Shown: positions 41,815 to 52,520 of the stretch, piece after piece
Numbering within the stretch: the stretch's first letter is position 1
Layout of the letters: each line of letters begins with the position of its first letter
DNA from: Ariolimax columbianus
Taxonomy: Eukaryota; Mollusca; Gastropoda; Stylommatophora; Arionidae
Length of the DNA: 64,000 nucleotides
Direction of reading: 5' to 3'
Assembly: GCA_036924085.1 (NCBI GenBank)
Contig: JAVGWX010000002.1
Coordinates: 90,301,371 to 90,365,370 of the forward strand
The notes under the pieces: generated by a model
The model's input: the letters and a program-made list of their open reading frames with translations, nothing else
The model's database searches: none
What the model was told of the DNA's origin: nothing
Translations under genes and position numbers: made by a program

Positions 41815-42150
41815 TGCTTCGTTGTTAGTTCTCAAATCCCGCTACCAAACCCTGAAAAGGGCATTGCAAGTAGCAGAATGTAGTCCGGACAATGGAAAGC
41901 GCTGTGTCGTAGTTTACATCTTGACTGCGATATTTGCACCTTTCGTTCCGACACATCCTACTTCAGCAGGAATATTCGAGTACCACGTTGTCTTCCTTAT
42001 TCAATCCCTTCTACTTGCAACCTGTTATCCAAGATCACATCGAGGAGGTGTAGAAGGGTCTTGGTAGCACTGGTTCTGTGGTCCCAGTGCAGCAGTCAGC
42101 TAGTGGTCGCTGACAGCTGCAGCTCATGCGCTACTGAGCGTCTTCATCCC
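41815..42150 (-). mobile_element. SINE-like family B, copy 4
   Basis: Minus-strand copy with head ggatgaagacgctcagtagc, body gtaaactacgacacagcgct and tail ctaacaacgaagcagaagaa, which shares GCAGAAGAAG with the LINE 3' end at 37984. Confidence 0.85.
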
Positions 42151-42249
42151 AACATCACCGACTTGACACTGGCTTTGAATATTGGAACTTTGGTGTAAAT
42201 CTTGATTTCTCTAGACCTCCTTATGATGTTTAGTTTCCCTGTAGAAAAC

Positions 42250-42420
42250 ATTATGTTTTCATGGCAGCCTGACTGACAAGGCGGGAAATCGCCATGATCC
42301 CCGTAGTAGTGAGCGTTACGCAGATGAAGCCAAGCAAAGTACAATCACATGGAGGAACTCGGTCCGCCTTCATCAAGACGCTCGGGAAGTGAAGAAAGCT
42401 ACAAAAACACCCCACTAAAA
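42250..42420 (-). mobile_element. SINE-like family C, copy 6 (partial, minus)
   Basis: The complement of 42256-42420 contains ggcttcatctgcgtaacgct, cactactacggggatcatgg and tgtcagtcaggctgcc, the centre of the family. Confidence 0.6.
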
Positions 42421-42539
42421 GTCATTTTCAGGAAGCACAAAAGATTGCCTACTCATAATGGGCATTCAACAACAACAACAATAGCAACAATTATCAGGAA
42501 AGCCTTCCTTGCATTTCCTAATCGGGTCTCTACATCTAC

Positions 42540-43142
42540 ATATACAATGCGTGTTCAAATGAACTCGGACATAACTGCACAAGAAGCTAAAGTATCGTAA
42601 GGTGTTCGCAATGGGTACCGATACTTCAGTTTCTTGCTAACCACTATTTGAAATGTCCATTGCGAAACAGCGAATTCCTCTGCTAGCTAGTTTAAGCTCC
42701 GGCAACGGTCCACCAGAACTGCTGCATACATTTTGGCGATGGCTTCTTCTGAGGCAACAATATGAGCCTGATCTGGTCAATGAAGATCTTTCGATAACTC
42801 ACGTCCTTCTTTAAACATCGATGTCCAGTTCTTCACTGTTGTCTTCTACACACTTTTGTCACCATACACTGCTTGCATTCTGCACTGAATGTCAACTGGT
42901 CGACACCCTTCAGCTGTTAGAAACCGAATCACCGCTCGCTGATTAACTCAGGACGGATTCCGTATCACACCCGCCATGTTTTCTCCGGTCTACTGAGGAA
43001 ACTATGAGATGGAGGATAATGAAATGTTGCAAACTTGACGGTTGGTATGTTCTGTTTACACCTGATGTGATGCCATCATGCGCATTGTACGTATGATCCC
43101 TTGGTGCAGTTAGTTCCGGTTCATTTGAACACGCCTTGTAAA
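42540..43142 (-). mobile_element. Deleted mariner-like element
   Basis: Inverted ends: tacaatgcgtgttcaaatga at 42548 and the complement of gttcatttgaacacgccttg ending near 43140. Inside on the minus strand (42985-42790) is a transposase N-terminus related to 25235 (TAEGCRPVDIQ-like, VYGDKSV-like). The catalytic domain is missing. Confidence 0.8.
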
Positions 43143-44455
43143 TACCCCTTACGTGTCAATTATCCTGCAGTGTTGTACCTCACAGTAAATCAATTACTAA
43201 TTTGCAGCTGGGTCGACTAGAACGTGTCACTACGGACACAAAGCCGCCCAAAATAAAACTGGAAAGAAGAAATGCAAACAAAATCTATATAAGACCTGTT
43301 AATGAATGAGAGGTAGCCTGCACCATCGCTGTCTGAGCAATACATCTGTACTTGTCCTTATCGCTTGATCACTTCTCGTGTTAGCCCACTTCTCCTAGAC
43401 TTCTAGGACTGTGAAATAGAATTATCCAGTTTGAGAGATTTAAGAATGAAAACAAGAAAAGGGCGGAGCTGTAAGTTATGGCGTTCTCTTGATTAAAAGC
43501 TGTAATGATTTTTTTTAATTCGCAGTAATAAAAGCGGGTCGGCGCGCAGAGGAAGTTCATAAAAAATCTCGAACTAGTTTCATTTGTTTCGGAATTCAGA
43601 GGCGAGTCTACTGCGATTGATTTCGAAGGGGGAGTGAGGTGTGGAATTCCTGTTGTTGTTGCTGGCAATGGGAAAGCTGACTAAATAAGTGGGTGTTTGG
43701 ATCAGCTGGCTGTTAACAATGGGGTTCGCGGCTGTGAAAGAGCGTTAATGTTTTAAAAGGCATCAGCATCGAACCTTAGGGGCGTGTGTTGCTCTACCGT
43801 CATGGCCATGCCTGAGTCATTGTCTATGAAAGAACTTGTATTTCAGCAGACATATAGACTCAAGCTGTAAGGGACTTGTTTTGCTTCGTGGTCATTGCTA
43901 GTCATGCCTGGGTCTATCTCTGAAAGAATGCCATGAAATAGCTCATATGCCAGGAAATATAGATGTCTCAGAGCTTTCTTCGACTTTGTTGACATACTGT
44001 ACTAATCACGTTGAGGTTCGTGTCAGTGGAAGCGCTTGTATTTCAGCAGACCTGAAAATTCGCTGCGTCCTAAGATGTGTGTTATTGAGGATGCTAGATG
44101 ATTTTTATAAGTATCATATATTTCCCTCATGATAGATCCATGCGAACGGGTTGTGTGGAAATAATGCTTGTAATATTGACGACAAAACGATAATTGACTA
44201 GGTCTATGTGGCCTACAGCAGTCAATGACATAGACAACAAAAACCGGCTGGAATGGATGGCGTGGAACGTTGAATAGGGATAAAAGGTACGCACAAAAAC
44301 ATCACACTGAATAATGAACACAATGGATGATTCCAATGCACGAATCAATTTCTAAAATTGACATTGATTGGCGTTATGACATAAATAATTGTGCAAACCC
44401 GTTCGAGAGTTGAAAACATGATGAAGGAACTATACTTACTTCAATAAATGCATGT
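43143..44455. other. No recognised gene; diffuse ~120-bp repeats 43790-44060
   Basis: Degenerate repeats of gaaagaacttgtatttcagc and agacatatagactcaagc, with a possible further relative at 45330-45450. Confidence 0.45.
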
Positions 44456-44512
44456 CTTTTATTGATACTCTGTTGAGTCTTCTAAACCAGTTTAAAAACG
44501 TTAAGTTTAAGT
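44456..44512 (+). mobile_element. CR1/L2-like LINE 3' tail fragment
   Basis: gtcttctaaaccagtttaaa and acgttaagtttaagtt match the 3' end at 50937-50969. Another scrap with actggttgtctacagactct is at 44955-44980. Confidence 0.7.
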
Positions 44513-45522
44513 TTTAAAATATACATTTAATTCTATGACAGTAAAGAACATCACAATGAAAGATTGGGTGAACAAAACCTCTCCAAATATGTTCCACCAT
44601 TGGTTGCCCGGCATTGAAATAGCAAAAGGAATCCACATCAGGCGAGGGAAGCAGATGTGATCATACAAACAACTGGACGAAAGCTGGAAGTAGCGTGTGA
44701 GGCGCATGACCGGAAACTCAACATAAGGTGCAGACAGACGGAGTGGTATAAAGCCGGGCGGTATTAGTGAAATAATCGTCCATGATCAGTACTGACTCTC
44801 TGATCAGGAAAGAACTGGTCAACGACAACCATAGATCCATTAGTCTAGACCAATAAAGCGACAACATGACTGCGCCGAGGGAGGGGGGGGGGAATGAACA
44901 TTCCCATCGTCTGCTAGTCACTTTGTCACAAAACTACACAACTGAAATGTCACACTGGTTGTCTACAGACTCTGCAGAGACTTTTGTGGGTCGCTGTGGT
45001 CAAAGCAAAGAACAGAAACGGTGGACTATCGAATCCCACGAGTTTTAAACTGATCCCTAGTCTTACTGGAGGTCGGACCAGAGTGTCTGCATCCTAATTT
45101 ACCTCAAGTCGTCATGACTAATATCTTGACACTGATCCAAAGTAGCTTGGGACCAGAGAGTGAGGTTGAGGACAAGCGCAGTTTCTTCCTCACTATAATC
45201 CTAATACAGCGCAAGTTACATCATCAAGACAAAGCCGTCTGTTCATGTCGCCATCGTCGCTTACGATGGGCAACTAATATAATTTCAATACACATAAACA
45301 TCAAGCTATCAGCGACTTGTGTTACTTTATGTTTCTGGTCACGCTGAAGTTCGCGTCAGTGGACGAACTGGTAGGTTCTTGTGTTGATCCTGGTCGCGCT
45401 GGGGAAAAGCTTGTATGCCATCAAACATAGAGACCTCAAACTGACACGGTCTTGTATCCATGCCATAATGTTCTTCATAGCAATAATTAAATGCACTGAT
45501 CCTAGGATTCAATCAAAATAGG
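44513..45522. other. No recognised gene
   Basis: Poly-G at 44881-44892. No family recognised apart from the short LINE scrap at 44955. Confidence 0.4.
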
Positions 45523-46200
45523 AGGGGCGTTCAATCCAAACCAGGACTTCTTTGTAATGAAAACAAATAATTTCAAGTAGCCAAAATGCCATTTATTTTT
45601 GTATATATTCTCCTGCAACGTTTATATACTGATCCCAGCGTTTAAGTAATGCTTGAAAAGCTTCAACGTAGAAAAATATGTCAGTATGTTTGAACCAATC
45701 CAGGACAGCTTGTTTCTCTTTGTTATCAGTGTCGAAATGGTGACCTCCAATGAATCTGTTAGGGTTTCAAACAGGTGCAAATCGCTTGGAGCGAGGTCTG
45801 GGCTGTGAGGTAGATGTGGCAATACCTCTCAGACGCGTTGCTGCAAATGGAACATAGTGCGGTGAGCCGTATGAGACCGAGTATTATCTTGCAGAAGAAA
45901 GACGGGATCATCACTAACCTATGTCCGGCCTTCTCTAAAACGTTTACACCGTTCAAATGTCTTACTGCGGCTGAGTGTCTCATCACCATATTGTGATTGT
46001 AGTCTTCTGTAAATTTCCGCAGGTTCCATGCCTTCTTTCACATCTTGTTCTGATAGAGACATTAGGACATCGAGCTTAACCTCTAGACAAGTAATACATC
46101 GGCTATGTTCTGATGTTTTGTTTGTGGCAGTTTTTCTCGACCTAACTGACGCCTTCGACCATCGACTGTTCCTTGTTCCATTGACCTTCGGCGATGTTCG
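45523..46200 (-). mobile_element. Internally deleted mariner-like transposon (same junction as 3029)
   Basis: Minus strand: EQDVKEGMEPAEIYRRLQSQ, YGDETLSRSKTFERCKRFRE, G, then after a frame change LLQDNTRSHTA and HSPDLAPSDLHLF. The jump occurs after CKRFREG, exactly as in the 3029 copy. The terminal repeat gaggggcgttcaatccaaac is at 45524; the other end is not clear. Confidence 0.8.
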
Positions 46201-46249
46201 TCCAGCCTTTTTGTCATAGACTTTGTTTACATGTAGTCCATTGCCCATC

Positions 46250-46760
46250 TACCATGTCTCAGTGAAACGAGTTAACCATCGACCATGTCTTGACCCCTGT
46301 CTTTGACCAACGTCTGTGTCCTGGCACAGTCCTATGACCACCAATCATGTCTTTACTCAATCTTTGACCACTGACCATGTCCTGACCCAGTCCTTTGACT
46401 TACGTCCATGTCCTGACGCAGTCCGTTAACCACCAACCATGTCCTGACCAAGTTTTTGACCAGTGACCATGTCCTGGTTCAATCCTTTGACGACCGACCA
46501 TGTCATAGTTAATTTGTTAACCATGGACCCTGTCCTGATCCAACACTTTGGCACTCGACCATGTCCTCATGAACCGTTTTGACAATCGACCATGTCCTTA
46601 TAAATCATTTACACCATCGACCATGTCCTTATAAATCATTTATACAATCGACCATGTCCTTATAAATCATTTACACAATCGACCATGTCCTTATAAATCA
46701 TTTACACAATCGACCATGTCCTTATAAATTATTTACACAATCGATCATGTCCTTATAAAT
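46250..46760 (+). repeat. 31-bp satellite, left part
   Basis: The left portion (46250-46560) has degenerate tgaccatgtcctgacccagt units; from 46590 homogeneous tttacacaatcgaccatgtc and cttataaatca (31 bp). The array resumes at 50970. Confidence 0.95.
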
Positions 46761-47173
46761 CATGCGGTTGTGTTTCCGGTTGTTCGGCGGTTGTGTTTCC
46801 GGTTGTTCAAGATGGTGGTTGGTTTAAATTGACAGAACAGAGATTTATAACGTTTCAGATAAGTATTAGTGTTGAAAATTAATTTGTGTAATAATAACAT
46901 AGTTGTGATTGTAGTTTATTGTAGCATACGTATTTTCAAATATAGTGGCCTTGTTATAACAGATAGTTAGTGACTTGACAGAATTAAATAGCGTAGAACA
47001 GTGAGCGGTAGTAACACTCAAGTAACACTAGGCCTAGTCGTTTTGATACTTTGTAGAAAGGTAAATACCAGCGACATTTGTTTGTTCCTTTTTTGGCGTT
47101 ACTTTAAGAAGTATACATTTTATTAGGTATTAATATAACTTATTGGCTAACGGAAATAAATAGCAAAATTAGT

Positions 47174-47587
47174 ATGGCCACTAAGACGAGACGAACTGCT
47201 GCGAAGAAAGGCCAAGTCAGATTATGTGATTTGTGTGGCGAAAATGTTAGTATTACTACAACGTTGGAAGATGAAGGAACCGTTTTATGTAGGATATGTA
47301 GAGTTGAAGAGAGGCAGGCACAAATGGAGTGCAATATAAGGGAAAATGAGAAGAGATTAGAGGAGATAGAAAAGAGGCAGATGGAAATAAAAGGGAAACA
47401 AGTGAAAATGGAGGAAATTTTAAAGAAGCTGCAGTCAAGGTGTAGTCAAGTAAGTAAGGGAGATTTGAGTGAGGAAACAGCTCACAGGGCAGAGAGCTTT
47501 GGAGAGAAGTATGCACATATAGGTGAGGGGTCAGTTTTGGTAGTAGGAGATTCAATGGTGAGAGAGGTTGGAGAGAGGGGAGAATAA
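47174..47587 (+). pseudogene. CR1/L2-like ORF1, N-terminal part
   Basis: 137 codons: basic start, paired Cys (LCDLCGEN ... LCRICR) like a small zinc-binding finger, a long charged coiled coil (RENEKRLEEIEKRQMEIKGK), then GEGSVLVVGDSMVREVG. GDSMVR is block I of the SGNH/GDSL esterase-like domain found in CR1 ORF1. The frame ends in ERGE and a stop; the expected middle of the esterase domain is absent and the next part is in another frame. ORF1 therefore carries a deletion plus frameshift here. Confidence 0.8.
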
Positions 47588-47958
47588 AGAGGTTAGATGA
47601 CAAAGGAAACAGTCATGTGGTAGTATTGGCAGGTACAAATAATGTAAAGAGAGATGGTACAGAAATAATTATGGATAAATATAAAAGTCTTATGAGAACA
47701 CTTAAGGACAAAAAGTTTAGAAAGGTCACAATGATGGGCATTTTAGACAGAGCAGATGGGTCAGACTATCTAGATAGCAAAATAATAGGTATCAACCTTA
47801 GGTTACAGGTGATGTGTGCGGACATGGGAATGGAATTTATTGATGTTAAAGTAGACAAAAGTAAAATGTTAGATAGGGGAGGTTTACATCTAAATGAGAT
47901 AGGACAGCATGTTGTAGCAAAGTATATGTTCTATCATTGTGTTAGAAATTTAAACTAG
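47588..47958 (+). pseudogene. CR1/L2-like ORF1, C-terminal esterase part
   Basis: Continues from about 47590 in a shifted frame: DDKGNSHVVVLAGTNNVKRD (the GTNN block), then RKVTMMGILDRADGSDYLDS and GGLHLNEIGQHVVAKYM (catalytic-His block DGxHLN, here GGLHLN). Ends 8 bp before the ORF2 start at 47967, the tight spacing expected of a bicistronic LINE RNA. The open frame annotated from 47617 lacks the shared start. Confidence 0.8.
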
Positions 47959-47966
47959 TAAGGCCT

Positions 47967-50906
47967 ATGAAGTATGAGACTAAAGATAGGCCTACAATAG
48001 GGTGCTGTAGAGGATGTAGTCAAAGGGGTAATTTGGTGTCAGGGAAGTGTGAAATACATAGTAGAAAAGCAAACACTAAAATGATAAAGCAGAAGCAAAA
48101 AGAGGAAAACCAACAACATTACAAACTAAAATGTTTTTATGCAAATGTGAGAAGCATAGTAAATAAAAGAGAAGAATTGGAACTGTATGTAGAAGAAGAA
48201 AAACCAGATATAATAGGGTTAACAGAATCATGGACATATGAGGAGATTGCAGATAGTGAACTTGAAATTGAGGGATATACAATGTTAAGGAAAGATAGGA
48301 TAATTGGAGACAAGACTAAGGGAGGTGGCGTTTTATTATACTGTATAAATTCTGTTAATATAACGATCAAAGATTATTTATCATGTGGTAACAAAAATGA
48401 AAGTGTATGGGGAGAAATAGAAAGTGGGGGTGAAAAAACAGTGATTGGAGTGTGCTATAGATGTCCATCAAGTCAAAAAGAGGAAGATGAGGAGCTGATT
48501 AGTAGCATAGCAAAGGCAAGTAAAGGGAAATTATTATTAATGGGAGATTTCAACTATCCAGAAATAAAATGGGATATGGCAGAAGCACTTGTAGAGTCAA
48601 AACCTTTTGTTACGTGCATAACTGACAATTTTTTAATTCAACATGTAGAAGCAGCCACCAGAGGCAAAAACATACTCGACCTAGTTTTTGCTACAGAGGA
48701 AAATATGATTGAAAACGTTACCGTTGGGGAACTGTTTGGCTCAAGAGGCCATCAAATCATCCGTTGGGATCTTATTGCAGGGGAAGAAGTAAACATAAAC
48801 ACGCTAACATACGACTACTCTAAGACAGATGTTAAGAGGATGAAAGAGGCAGCGAACAACATAATCTGGAAAGATATTATTGTAGGAACAGATGTTGAAC
48901 AGGAGTGGGAAAGTTTTAAAACAGTTCTAGAAACGCTAAAAGAGGAATGCGTTCCATGTAGGGAGGTAAACCCCAAGCGTAAAAAGTGGATAACTAGATT
49001 TGTAGTGAAATGTAGAAGAGCAAAAAATAAAGCATGGCAAAAATATATAGAGGCAGGTAAATCAAAAGAAACATATGTAAAATATTTGGACAAGCAGAAC
49101 ATTTCTCAGAAAGCTAATAAAACAGCAAAAATAGACTTTGAAAAAAAACTTGCTCAGAGGATCAAGACTGACAGTAAAAGCTTCTTTTCTTATGTTAGAA
49201 ATAAACAAAGAACGAAAGACAAAGTAGGCCCTCTCATAGACAGTACAGGGAAAATAATAAGTGAGAATAGGGAGGCTGCTAATCTGCTCAATCAGTACTT
49301 TGGCACAGTCTTCACAAAGGAGGACTGCTCCGAGATCCCAGAGCCTATAGATATTTTTCAAAGAGACATGGATACAGCGGGATTAAGATCAATCTGTATT
49401 ACAGAGGAAATGGTTTTTAAAAAATTGGAGGGGTTGAAAGTGAATAAATGTCCAGGTCAAGATGGTATTCAACCAAAATTGCTGTATGAAATTAGAAACC
49501 AACTAGCAAAACCATTGGCTATATTATGTTCTCAATCACTTACAAAAGGGATTGTTCCACGGGATTGGAAAGATGCAGGAGTGATCCCCTTATTCAAAAA
49601 AGGCAAAAAATCAGATCCGGCAAATTATAGACCGGTGAGTTTAACGAGCATAGTCTGTAAATTGTTAGAGTCAATAATCAAAGAAAACATTGTAATGCAT
49701 TTAGAAAAATGTAATCTAATTAGAAATAGTCAGCATGGGTTTACTAGAGGGAGATCATGCTTAACAAATCTATTAGAATTCATGGAGGAGGTTACTAAAA
49801 TAATAGATAAAGGGGAGCCAGTGGATGTTATTTATCTAGACTTTGCAAAGGCCTTTGATAGAGTACCTCATCAAAGATTATTTCGAAAGTTAAAATCACA
49901 TGGAATAGGTGGCGAAGTTGCCAAATGGATTGAAAATTGGTTAACGGGAAGAAGGCAGAGGGTGGGCATAAATAAGGAGTACTCTGAGTGGAGTGAAGTG
50001 AAAAGTGGTGTGCCACAGGGCTCGGTTTTGGGACCAATTTTGTTCTTGATATATATAAATGATTTGGACATTGATATGAGATCCATGATTGCAAAATTTG
50101 CTGATGACACAAAACTATGCAGTAGTGTCTCATCTAAAGCGGAAGTGGATATATTGATGTCGGATTTAGATAAAATTCGAGAATGGTCTGTAAGCTGGCA
50201 AATGGAGTTTAATGTAGATAAATGTACAGTCATCCACATGGGTAGATCCAATATGGAACATAATTACAGAATGGGAGAAAACAATATTAGAAAGATAGAT
50301 AAGGAAAGGGACCTAGGGGTTATAATAGATCATACAGGAAAGGTGAGTGAGCAAGTTAAGGTAGCAGTGAAAAAGGCAAATGCAATGTTAGGTATGATAA
50401 AAAGAAATATTAAACATAGGAGCAAGGAAGTGATCGTCAAACTGTATAAAGCTTTAGTTAGACCTAGATTGGAGTACTGTGTACAGGTGTGGAGTCCTTA
50501 TCATAGAGGGGACATAAACATGCTAGAAAGAATACAAAAAAGAGCGACAAAGATGATAGTGGGATTCCAGAATTACAGTTATGAGGAACGACTCAGAAAA
50601 ACCGGCCTACAGTGTCTCGAAGAGAGAAGAATTCGTGGTGACTTAATACAGGTTTATAAGATGATCAGAGGAATCGATAAATTAGACTATAACAAGTTTT
50701 TTAAAATACAGCCACCTACAATAACACGAGGGCATAGCTACAAGCTGATTAAAGAGAGGTCCAGGCTAGATATTAGGAAATATTTTTTTAGTCAGAGAGT
50801 GGTGTCTGCTTGGAATGCATTGCCAGGGGAGGTGGTGGAGGCAGGGACAGTTAATGCATTTAAGAATAAACTGGATGCGCATAGATTTTATAGCAAGGTG
50901 ATGTAA
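47967..50906 (+). CDS. CR1/L2-like ORF2: endonuclease and reverse transcriptase
   Basis: An open 979-codon frame. Endonuclease at about 50-285: CFYANVRSIVN, IGLTESWT, GVLLYC, LMGDFNYPEIKWD, LDLVFAT. The final block, usually SDH, reads GSRGHQIIRWD, so the conserved Asp is Gly while His is kept; activity is uncertain. RT at about 510-790: VIPLFKKGKKSDPANYRPVS, QHGFTRGRSCLTNLLEF, VIYLDFAKAFDRVPHQ (near 622), SGVPQGSVLGPILFLIYIND, KFADDTKLCSS (FADD near 711). Then the CR1/L2 thumb: LGVIIDHTGK, LVRPRLEYCVQVWSPY, RATKMIVGFQNYSYEERL, and the end FFSQRVVSAWNALPGEVVEA. No RNase H. Length is normal for the group. Confidence 0.95.
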   Translation: MKYETKDRPTIGCCRGCSQRGNLVSGKCEIHSRKANTKMIKQKQKEENQQHYKLKCFYANVRSIVNKREELELYVEEEKPDIIGLTESWTYEEIADSELEIEGYTMLRKDRIIGDKTKGGGVLLYCINSVNITIKDYLSCGNKNESVWGEIESGGEKTVIGVCYRCPSSQKEEDEELISSIAKASKGKLLLMGDFNYPEIKWDMAEALVESKPFVTCITDNFLIQHVEAATRGKNILDLVFATEENMIENVTVGELFGSRGHQIIRWDLIAGEEVNINTLTYDYSKTDVKRMKEAANNIIWKDIIVGTDVEQEWESFKTVLETLKEECVPCREVNPKRKKWITRFVVKCRRAKNKAWQKYIEAGKSKETYVKYLDKQNISQKANKTAKIDFEKKLAQRIKTDSKSFFSYVRNKQRTKDKVGPLIDSTGKIISENREAANLLNQYFGTVFTKEDCSEIPEPIDIFQRDMDTAGLRSICITEEMVFKKLEGLKVNKCPGQDGIQPKLLYEIRNQLAKPLAILCSQSLTKGIVPRDWKDAGVIPLFKKGKKSDPANYRPVSLTSIVCKLLESIIKENIVMHLEKCNLIRNSQHGFTRGRSCLTNLLEFMEEVTKIIDKGEPVDVIYLDFAKAFDRVPHQRLFRKLKSHGIGGEVAKWIENWLTGRRQRVGINKEYSEWSEVKSGVPQGSVLGPILFLIYINDLDIDMRSMIAKFADDTKLCSSVSSKAEVDILMSDLDKIREWSVSWQMEFNVDKCTVIHMGRSNMEHNYRMGENNIRKIDKERDLGVIIDHTGKVSEQVKVAVKKANAMLGMIKRNIKHRSKEVIVKLYKALVRPRLEYCVQVWSPYHRGDINMLERIQKRATKMIVGFQNYSYEERLRKTGLQCLEERRIRGDLIQVYKMIRGIDKLDYNKFFKIQPPTITRGHSYKLIKERSRLDIRKYFFSQRVVSAWNALPGEVVEAGTVNAFKNKLDAHRFYSKVM

Positions 50907-50969
50907 ATGTAACTGGTTGTATACAGACTCTGCAGGGTCTTCTAAACCAGTATAAAGACGTTAAGTTAA

Positions 50970-51420
50970 GTTATTTACACAATCGACCATGCCTTTATAA
51001 ATCATTTACACAATCGACCATGCTCTCATAAATCATTTACACAATCGACCATGCCTTTATAAATCATTTGCACAATCGACCATGCCCTTATAAATCATTT
51101 ACACCATCGACCATGTCCTTATCAATCATTTACACAATCGACCATGTCCTTATCAATCATTTACACCATCGACCATGTCCTTATAAATCATTTACACAAT
51201 CGACCATGTCCTTATCAATCATTTACACAATTGACCATGCCCTTATAAATCATTTACACAATCGACCATGCCCTTATAAATCATTTACGCCATCGACCAT
51301 GCCCTTATAAATCATTTACGCCATCGACCATGCCCTTATAAATCATTTACACCATCGACCATGCCCTTATAAATCATTTACACTAACGACAGTATCCTTA
51401 TAAATCCAATATATCATCTA
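50970..51420 (+). repeat. 31-bp satellite, right part
   Basis: About 14 units of tttacacaatcgaccatgcc and cttataaatca, with ccatgccctt and ccatgtcctt variants. The plus frame 51068-51310 is a by-product. Confidence 0.95.
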
Positions 51421-51974
51421 CAATGCCCTGATAAATTTCTTTGGTGTGTTTCAGGCACTCCCCCCACACCCTTTTCCACTCCCTCCCCCTTTCTCCTGTC
51501 GTATTAAATAACATGCTATAAATAACAGTTGTAACGTGTTGCTATTTGTCCTCAAATTATGGCGCTTTTCGATCCCTTTGGACATGTACGATATTGACAA
51601 GGATGGATAAACAAAGAAAGCTGTTTTTGCTGCAATTAACGAAACTAGATTCCCCTCAACTCTCTTCGCCCAAATTTCCACTTCCTGCTAATGGCTGTCA
51701 ACTCAAACCGTATTGTATCGTCGTTATATATGCGTCTTGTTTTTTGTTCTTAAGATTCGTTATTTGTTTTCGTGTGTTCTTTGTCTCTGGCGAAAACATT
51801 ATGATTCTGTAGTGGGTTTTGCTTTGTTTATAGTTAGGTGTGGTCATTGAGCCAATTACCTATGTATGTTTGTGTGTTTTTTTTAATCTACTCTTTGATA
51901 AAGCAATAAAGTAGGCATTCAGGATAGTGTCAGAATGTCTAAAAGCCACCCCTATGCTAAAAATACTCTATAAT
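51421..51974. other. No recognised feature
   Basis: Open frames 51451-51681 (-) and 51546-51812 (+) overlap and lack known motifs. Confidence 0.4.
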
Positions 51975-52520
51975 TGGCATACCTCACCTGGGGTTAGAAG
52001 AAGCGAGGCTGCTGAAATTGAACGAAAGAAACAAGAAAATGACCTTAGACACCCAACGTTTGGACACCAGGTTCAAAACAAAAGACTCCCAAGTCCAGAC
52101 AAAGTTTCTTTAAATCAACATAGCCCATACAGTCGAGTCCTGAAAGTCGTCGCAGTGAATTATGGCACGAAATGATAAATGACCCAGAGAACCAGATACA
52201 TGAGGAACCTGCCCATGGACATCACTTGCGCTACTCACTTTGGAAGATAACAAATAGACTTGGAACTAGCGTATCACGATGTAGGAGAAACATGAAAAAA
52301 TGGGGTCTCTCGGGCGGCAATACATGTGACTACTGTGCGGTACAAGATACAGGTCCTTTGATGATATGTCATAACTTTCCGGATACATGTGACGAGAGCG
52401 AAGTGCTGAAGGCGAAAGGCAGGGCAATTCAAGTTGCTGAACACTGTATGAATGCTATATGACGGGACGACTGGACACGGAAAGTAAATCCCATAAATAA
52501 TATCAAGCTAAAATTTGTGA
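51975..52520 (+). mobile_element. Non-LTR retrotransposon C-terminal fragment
   Basis: 52172-52462 encodes HHLRYSLWKITNRLGTSVSR, CRRNMKKWGLSGGNTCDYCA and PLMICHNFPDTCDE. Matches the pattern LPR..W..LNRLRTG.GRC..N..KWGL..S..C.CG...T..HI...CP. Upstream (52000-52150) is frame-broken. RT not visible. Family different from the LINE at 34058. Confidence 0.7.

Larger units (their letters stand above)
46761..50969 (+). mobile_element. CR1/L2-like non-LTR retrotransposon inserted in satellite
   Basis: Starts with a directly repeated cggttgtgtttccggttgtt (46764-46806), has a 5' UTR to 47173, a broken ORF1, an intact ORF2, and ends gacgttaagttaagtt. Bounded on both sides by the 31-bp satellite. No clear TSD, which is common in CR1-type elements. 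Related fragments: 17600, 44456 and 60005-60725 (-). Confidence 0.93.
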
